The position numbers and the translations under genes were made by a program. DNA of 8,097 nucleotides from Clostridiaceae bacterium. GTDB taxonomy: Bacteria > Bacillota > Clostridia > Oscillospirales > QAMX01. Position 1 is the first letter of the stretch, and each line of letters starts with the position of its first letter. Positions 4,768 to 8,097 of the stretch are shown in pieces. Below the pieces are notes generated by a model. The model was not told the origin of the DNA. It saw nothing but the letters and a program-made list of their open reading frames with translations, and did not search any database. The DNA is taken from assembly GCA_016297585.1 (NCBI GenBank), contig JAEDGJ010000113.1, forward strand, positions 1-8,097, given 5' to 3'.

Positions 4768-6162
4768 ATGAGAACCGCCGCTGACGCCAACATCCCCTAC
4801 AAGGTATACCTGACCGAAAACGAGCTGCCGCGTGCGTGGTACAACGTCCGCGCCGACATGAAGAACAAGCCCGCGCCGCTGCTGAATCCGGGCACCGGCA
4901 AGCCGATGGGCTACGACGACCTGCGCCCCGTGTTCTGCGACGAGCTGGTGCGCCAGGAGCTCGACGATACGACCCCGTATATCGCCATCCCCGCGGAGAT
5001 CCGCGATTTCTATAAGATGTACCGCCCCTCGCCGCTGGTGCGCGCCTACTGCCTCGAGGAAAAGCTCGGCACGCCCGCGAAGATCTACTACAAGTTCGAA
5101 GGCAACAACACCTCCGGCAGCCATAAGCTCAACTCCGCCATCGCCCAGGCGTACTACGCCAAGCAGCAGGGCCTGAAGGGCGTCACCACCGAGACCGGCG
5201 CCGGTCAGTGGGGCACCGCGCTTTCGATGGCCTGCGCCTACCTCGGCCTCGACTGCCGCGTCTATATGGTCAAGTGCTCCTATGAGCAGAAGCCCTTCCG
5301 CCGCGAGGTCATGCGCACCTACGGCGCGTCCGTGACCCCCAGCCCGTCCGCGACGACCGAGATCGGCCGCAAGATCCTCGCCGAGCATCCCGATACCACC
5401 GGCTCCCTCGGCTGCGCGATCTCCGAGGCCGTCGAAGTCGCGACCCATACCCCGGGCTACCGCTATGTGCTCGGCAGCGTCTTAAATCAGGTGCTGCTGC
5501 ATCAGTCCGTGATCGGCCTCGAGGCCAAAAGCGCGTTCGACAAGATCGGCGTGCGCCCGGACGTCATCATCGGCTGCGCGGGCGGCGGCTCGAACCTCGG
5601 CGGACTCATCGCGCCGTTCATGCGCGAGAAGCTGCGCGGCGAGAACGACTACCGCTTCATCGCCGTCGAGCCGGCTTCCTGCCCGAGCTTCACGCGCGGC
5701 AAATTCGCCTATGACTTCTGCGACACCGGCATGGTCTGCCCGCTGGCGAAGATGTACACCCTCGGCTCCGGCTTCATTCCGTCTGCCAACCACGCCGGCG
5801 GTCTTCGCTACCACGGCATGAGTTCGACGCTCTCGCAGCTGTATCACGACGGGTATATGGAAGCCCGCGCGGTCGAGCAGACGGCCGTTTTCGAGGCGGC
5901 CGAGTACTTCGCCCGCGTCGAGGGCATCCTCCCCGCGCCGGAGTCGAGCCACGCCATCCGCGTCGCCATCGACGAGGCGATCCGCTGCCGCGAGACCGGC
6001 GAGGAAAAGACCATCCTCTTCGGCCTGACCGGTACGGGCTACTTCGACATGGTCGCCTATCAGAAGTACAACGACGGGCAGATGTCCGATACCATCCCCA
6101 CCGACGAGGAGCTCGCCGCGAGCTTCGCGGGTCTGCCGAAGGTGCCGGATACGGTCGCGTAA
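4768..6162 (+). CDS. trpB: Tryptophan synthase beta chain, TrpB2 type
   Basis: This PLP-dependent enzyme (EC 4.2.1.20, beta reaction) joins indole and L-serine to tryptophan. The 464-residue protein carries the segment RPSPL (86-90), the PLP-lysine motif SGSHKLNSA with K120, ETGAGQWG (142-149, with E142 as the expected catalytic glutamate), SYEQKPFRR (171-179), the PLP phosphate loop CAGGGSNLGG (270-279) and the C-terminal TGTGYFD (421-427). Tryptophan in ETGAGQWG, where classical TrpB1 has histidine, and the extended N-terminus beginning ENELPRAWYN mark it as TrpB2. The start at 4768 is supported by AAGGAG at 4752-4757, 10 nt upstream; the frame extends further up only through the T-box terminator. 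No trpA or other trp gene lies next to it. The tRNA-Trp T-box in front is strong independent evidence that it serves tryptophan supply. An indole-salvage enzyme working without TrpA is plausible, as proposed for TrpB2 generally, but not provable from the window. Confidence 0.96.
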   Translation: MRTAADANIPYKVYLTENELPRAWYNVRADMKNKPAPLLNPGTGKPMGYDDLRPVFCDELVRQELDDTTPYIAIPAEIRDFYKMYRPSPLVRAYCLEEKLGTPAKIYYKFEGNNTSGSHKLNSAIAQAYYAKQQGLKGVTTETGAGQWGTALSMACAYLGLDCRVYMVKCSYEQKPFRREVMRTYGASVTPSPSATTEIGRKILAEHPDTTGSLGCAISEAVEVATHTPGYRYVLGSVLNQVLLHQSVIGLEAKSAFDKIGVRPDVIIGCAGGGSNLGGLIAPFMREKLRGENDYRFIAVEPASCPSFTRGKFAYDFCDTGMVCPLAKMYTLGSGFIPSANHAGGLRYHGMSSTLSQLYHDGYMEARAVEQTAVFEAAEYFARVEGILPAPESSHAIRVAIDEAIRCRETGEEKTILFGLTGTGYFDMVAYQKYNDGQMSDTIPTDEELAASFAGLPKVPDTVA

Positions 6163-6226
6163 GCGAAACAATTTCCGAAAAAACCGGTCATTTTGGGGAA
6201 ATCCTTTGGAACGCAAGGTTTGTCTC

Positions 6227-6255
6227 TTGCAATTCAGAATCGGATGCGTTAGAAT
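6227..6255 (+). promoter_or_regulatory. Promoter of argH
   Basis: A -35 box TTGCAA (6227-6232), identical to that of lysC, is separated by 17 bp from a -10 box TAGAAT (6250-6255). The predicted start of transcription is near 6262, giving a leader of about 60 nt. No ARG box of known consensus is recognised by eye. The start site falls inside the left arm of the hairpin that appears to terminate trpB. Confidence 0.8.
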
Positions 6256-6256
6256 A

Positions 6257-6287
6257 GGGATGCGATTTTTATCGCATCCCTGTTTTT
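6257..6287 (+). terminator. Intrinsic terminator after trpB, overlapping the argH start site
   Basis: GGGATGCGAT (6257-6266) and ATCGCATCCC (6271-6280) form a perfect 10-bp stem with a TTTT loop, followed by TGTTTTT (6281-6287). It is 94 nt past the trpB stop, and trpB is otherwise without a terminator. Transcripts begun at the predicted argH start near 6262 would lack the first five bases of the left arm and keep only a 5-bp GCGAT/ATCGC hairpin at their 5' end. The element would therefore stop read-through from trpB but not argH's own transcripts. Confidence 0.8.
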
Positions 6288-6321
6288 ATATCCCCGACAA
6301 CCAATAAAGGAGATTTTGCAT

Positions 6322-7704
6322 ATGAAGCTCTGGGGCGGAAGGTTCTCTCAGGAAACCGACAAGACCGCAAACGATTTCCAGGCGTCGATCGGCTTTGACC
6401 AGCGCCTGTACCGGGAGGACATCGAGGGCAGCCTCGCTCACGCGGCGATGCTCGCGCGGCAGGGGATCATCTCCCCGGAGGACGAGCGGCAGATCCGCGA
6501 TGGCCTGAACAGCATCCTCGCCGATATCGAGGCCGGGAAGCTTGAGTTTTCCGAGGACAACGAGGATATTCACATGAATATCGAGACCTTCCTGACGCAG
6601 CGCGTCGGCAGCGCGGGAAAACGGCTCCATACCGCGCGCTCCCGCAACGACCAGGTCGCGCTCGACATGCGCCTGTATACCCGCCGCACGATCGGGGAGA
6701 TCGCCGCCCTCGTGCTCGACGCGATCGACGCGCTGCTCGCGCAGGCGCGGGAGCATCTCGGCAGCGTCATGCCCGCCTATACCCATCTCCAGCGCGCCCA
6801 GCCCGTGACGTTCGCGCACTATATGCTCGCTTGGGCGCAGATGCTGCGGCGCGACTACACCAGGCTTGCCGACTGCCGCGCGCGCATGAACGAATGCCCT
6901 CTCGGCGCCGGCGCCTGCGCGTCGACGACCTATCCGCTCGACCGCGCGTCCGTCGCCGATGCGCTCGGCTTTGACCGTCCCACGGCGAACTCCATCGACT
7001 CCGTCTCCGACCGCGACTACCTGCTCGAGCTCTGCTCCGACCTGTCGATCCTGATGATGCACCTGTCGCGCATGTGCGAGGAGCTCTGCCTGTGGTGCTC
7101 GTGGGAGTTCCGCTTCGTCGAGATGGACGAGGCGTATTCGACCGGCTCGTCCATCATGCCGCAGAAGAAGAACCCCGACATGGCGGAGCTGATCCGCGGC
7201 AAGACCGGCCGCGTCTACGGCGACCTGATGGGGCTTTTGACCGTCATGAAGGCGCTGCCGCTGGCCTATAACAAGGATATGCAGGAGGACAAGGAGGCCG
7301 CCTTCGACGCGATGGACACCGCGAAGAACTGCCTGCGGGTGTTCGCGCCGATGGTGCGCACGATGCGCGTGCGGACGGAGCGGCTCCGCGCGGCGGCGGG
7401 AGAGGGCTTTATCAACGCGACGGACGCCGCCGACTACCTCGTGCGCCGCGGCATCCCCTTCCGCGACGCCTATACCGCCGTCGGCAAGCTCGTCGCCGCC
7501 TGCGTCGAGGCCGGGACGACGCTCGAAAACCTCCCGCTTTCGACGCTGCAGAGCATCCATCCCGCGTTCGGCCCCGACGTCTACGACGCGATCTCCCTCG
7601 ACGCCTGCGTCAACGGGCGGAAGGTGCCCGGCGGCCCCGCCGAGGAGAGCGTGCGCGCGCAGATCGCCGAAATGGAAGCGTTTCTGGCGGAAAACCGGGA
7701 ATGA
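6322..7704 (+). CDS. argH: Argininosuccinate lyase
   Basis: ArgH (EC 4.3.2.1) splits argininosuccinate into arginine and fumarate, the last step of arginine synthesis, as a cytoplasmic homotetramer of the fumarase/aspartase superfamily. The 460-residue length is typical. It opens with the family hallmark MKLWGGRF, then shows HTARSRNDQVALDMRL (103-118), AYTHLQRAQPVTFAHY (152-167, with H155 as the expected catalytic histidine), the superfamily signature GSSIMPQKKNPD (275-286) and AYNKDMQEDKE (315-325). ATG 6322 is preferred because AAAGGAG (6306-6312) sits 9 nt upstream; a TTG at 6316 would be only 3 nt away. The gene has its own promoter. argG is not next to it. An amidohydrolase gene follows after 39 nt without a visible terminator and is probably co-transcribed. 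No key residue is missing. Confidence 0.98.
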   Translation: MKLWGGRFSQETDKTANDFQASIGFDQRLYREDIEGSLAHAAMLARQGIISPEDERQIRDGLNSILADIEAGKLEFSEDNEDIHMNIETFLTQRVGSAGKRLHTARSRNDQVALDMRLYTRRTIGEIAALVLDAIDALLAQAREHLGSVMPAYTHLQRAQPVTFAHYMLAWAQMLRRDYTRLADCRARMNECPLGAGACASTTYPLDRASVADALGFDRPTANSIDSVSDRDYLLELCSDLSILMMHLSRMCEELCLWCSWEFRFVEMDEAYSTGSSIMPQKKNPDMAELIRGKTGRVYGDLMGLLTVMKALPLAYNKDMQEDKEAAFDAMDTAKNCLRVFAPMVRTMRVRTERLRAAAGEGFINATDAADYLVRRGIPFRDAYTAVGKLVAACVEAGTTLENLPLSTLQSIHPAFGPDVYDAISLDACVNGRKVPGGPAEESVRAQIAEMEAFLAENRE

Positions 7705-7720
7705 CCGGGCCGCTTTCCGC
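7687..7720 (+). other. Inverted repeat spanning the argH stop codon
   Basis: GCGGAAA (7687-7693) and TTTCCGC (7714-7720) are perfectly complementary across a 20-nt loop that holds the argH stop codon (7702-7704) and two copies of ACCGGG. No T run follows, so it is not an intrinsic terminator. It might tune expression between argH and the next gene or shield the mRNA, but it may be chance in GC-rich DNA. Confidence 0.25.
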
Positions 7721-7743
7721 ATGAAAAAGGAGGGAAATCCCGT

Positions 7744-8097
7744 ATGATGGATTTTGATCAGAAGCTCGCGTTCTTCCGCGGGCATCCCGTGACCGACTGG
7801 CACGAGCATGTGGCCGTCGGCGCGGTTTCCGGGAACGAGACCGACGACCGGCTCGACACGCTTGTGCACGACATGGCGGTCTGCGGCATCGACCGCATGG
7901 TCATCTCCCGTCCGATCGCGGGCGGCGCGCATGCGTCTCCCGAGGAGATCGCCCGCGCAAACGACACCGTCGCGCACGCCGTTGAAAAGTACCCGGGAAA
8001 GATCTGGGGGCTCTGCTACACCGACGCCGTGCACGGAAAGTACGCCGTCGACGAGATCGACCGCTGCTGCCGTCGCTTCGGCGCGATCGGCGTCAAG
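7744..8097 (+). CDS. Amidohydrolase (amidohydrolase_2 / metal-dependent hydrolase family), 5' part
   Basis: The frame is open from ATG 7744 to the end of the window (118 residues) and the gene continues beyond it. AAGGAGG (7727-7733) sits 10 nt before the ATG; a second ATG at 7747 is less well spaced. After the first ~17 residues comes DWHEHV (18-23), the DxHxH beta-strand-1 metal motif of TIM-barrel amidohydrolases, with H20 and H22 as expected metal ligands. The pattern then follows PF04909-type proteins: a helix LDTLVHDMAVCGIDRMVIS (38-56), HASPEEIARANDTVAHAVEKYP (63-84) and a strand ending IWGLCY (87-92), where the sequence predicts the next barrel strand and helix. Such enzymes act on decarboxylation or C-N hydrolysis of small cyclic or aromatic acids, and the substrate cannot be told from this fragment. 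It lies 39 nt after argH with no terminator or promoter visible between, so it is probably in the argH operon, but a link to arginine metabolism is unproven. Confidence 0.85.
   Translation, partial: MMDFDQKLAFFRGHPVTDWHEHVAVGAVSGNETDDRLDTLVHDMAVCGIDRMVISRPIAGGAHASPEEIARANDTVAHAVEKYPGKIWGLCYTDAVHGKYAVDEIDRCCRRFGAIGVK

Noticed and set aside
4768..6162. Reading of the trpB product as classical TrpB1
   Set aside because: The motif has W rather than H in ETGAGQWG, the protein is about 60 residues longer than typical TrpB1, and the N-terminal region follows TrpB2.
7687..7720. Intrinsic terminator after argH
   Set aside because: The inverted repeat has a 20-nt loop, overlaps the coding end and is followed by ATGAAAAAGG rather than a T run.
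6286..8034. 582-codon minus-strand frame opposite argH and the amidohydrolase
   Set aside because: It spans two genuine genes and their intergenic gap on the other strand and has His/Arg-rich shadow composition without domains.

Overview
The window looks like chromosomal DNA from a GC-rich Firmicute, probably an uncultured class Clostridia member of the Oscillospiraceae/Ruminococcaceae kind. Coding regions are G/C-rich at third positions. Ribosome-binding sites are strong AAAGGAG types, promoters are ordinary sigma-A types, and there is a T-box leader, a regulatory element largely confined to Gram-positive bacteria. The aspartokinase most resembles the Bacillus YclM type. The taxonomic call is inference only.

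Left part (1-2693, plus strand): the 3' end of an unrecognised gene is followed after 14 nt by a complete Lhr/BrxHI-like superfamily 2 helicase. The two are probably co-transcribed. The helicase and a minus-strand aspartokinase gene converge on a shared bidirectional hairpin terminator (2700-2740).

Middle part (2766-4767): lysC (aspartokinase) reads leftward from a clear TTGCAA-17-TATAAT promoter. The 685-nt gap between lysC and the next gene (4083-4767) holds no credible protein gene but is dense in regulatory structure. In order it has the lysC promoter, a large dyad (4161-4199), three A5 tracts phased at exactly 10 bp (4205-4229), a weak terminator-like hairpin (4294-4315), a TTGACA-17-TATACT promoter, a complete T-box riboswitch with a TGG (Trp) specifier, its terminator, and a further hairpin before the ribosome-binding site.

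Right part (4768-8097, plus strand): trpB, of the TrpB2 type, is followed by a perfect terminator hairpin whose left arm overlaps the predicted start site of the next promoter. Then come argH (argininosuccinate lyase) and, 39 nt later, the 5' end of an amidohydrolase gene that runs off the window.

Functionally the window is mainly amino-acid biosynthesis: the first step of the aspartate family (lysC), the last step of tryptophan synthesis or indole salvage (trpB2), and the last step of arginine synthesis (argH). These genes are controlled separately. trpB2 is controlled by uncharged tRNA-Trp, argH has its own promoter, and lysC has a short leader without a riboswitch and is probably controlled mainly by ACT-domain feedback. 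The helicase pair is unrelated and may belong to a defence or DNA-repair module that continues left of the window. I see no CRISPR array, insertion sequence, tRNA or rRNA. The strongest observations are the tRNA-Trp T-box on an orphan trpB2, the terminator/promoter overlap before argH, and the phased A-tracts plus dyad between the divergent lysC and trpB promoters.
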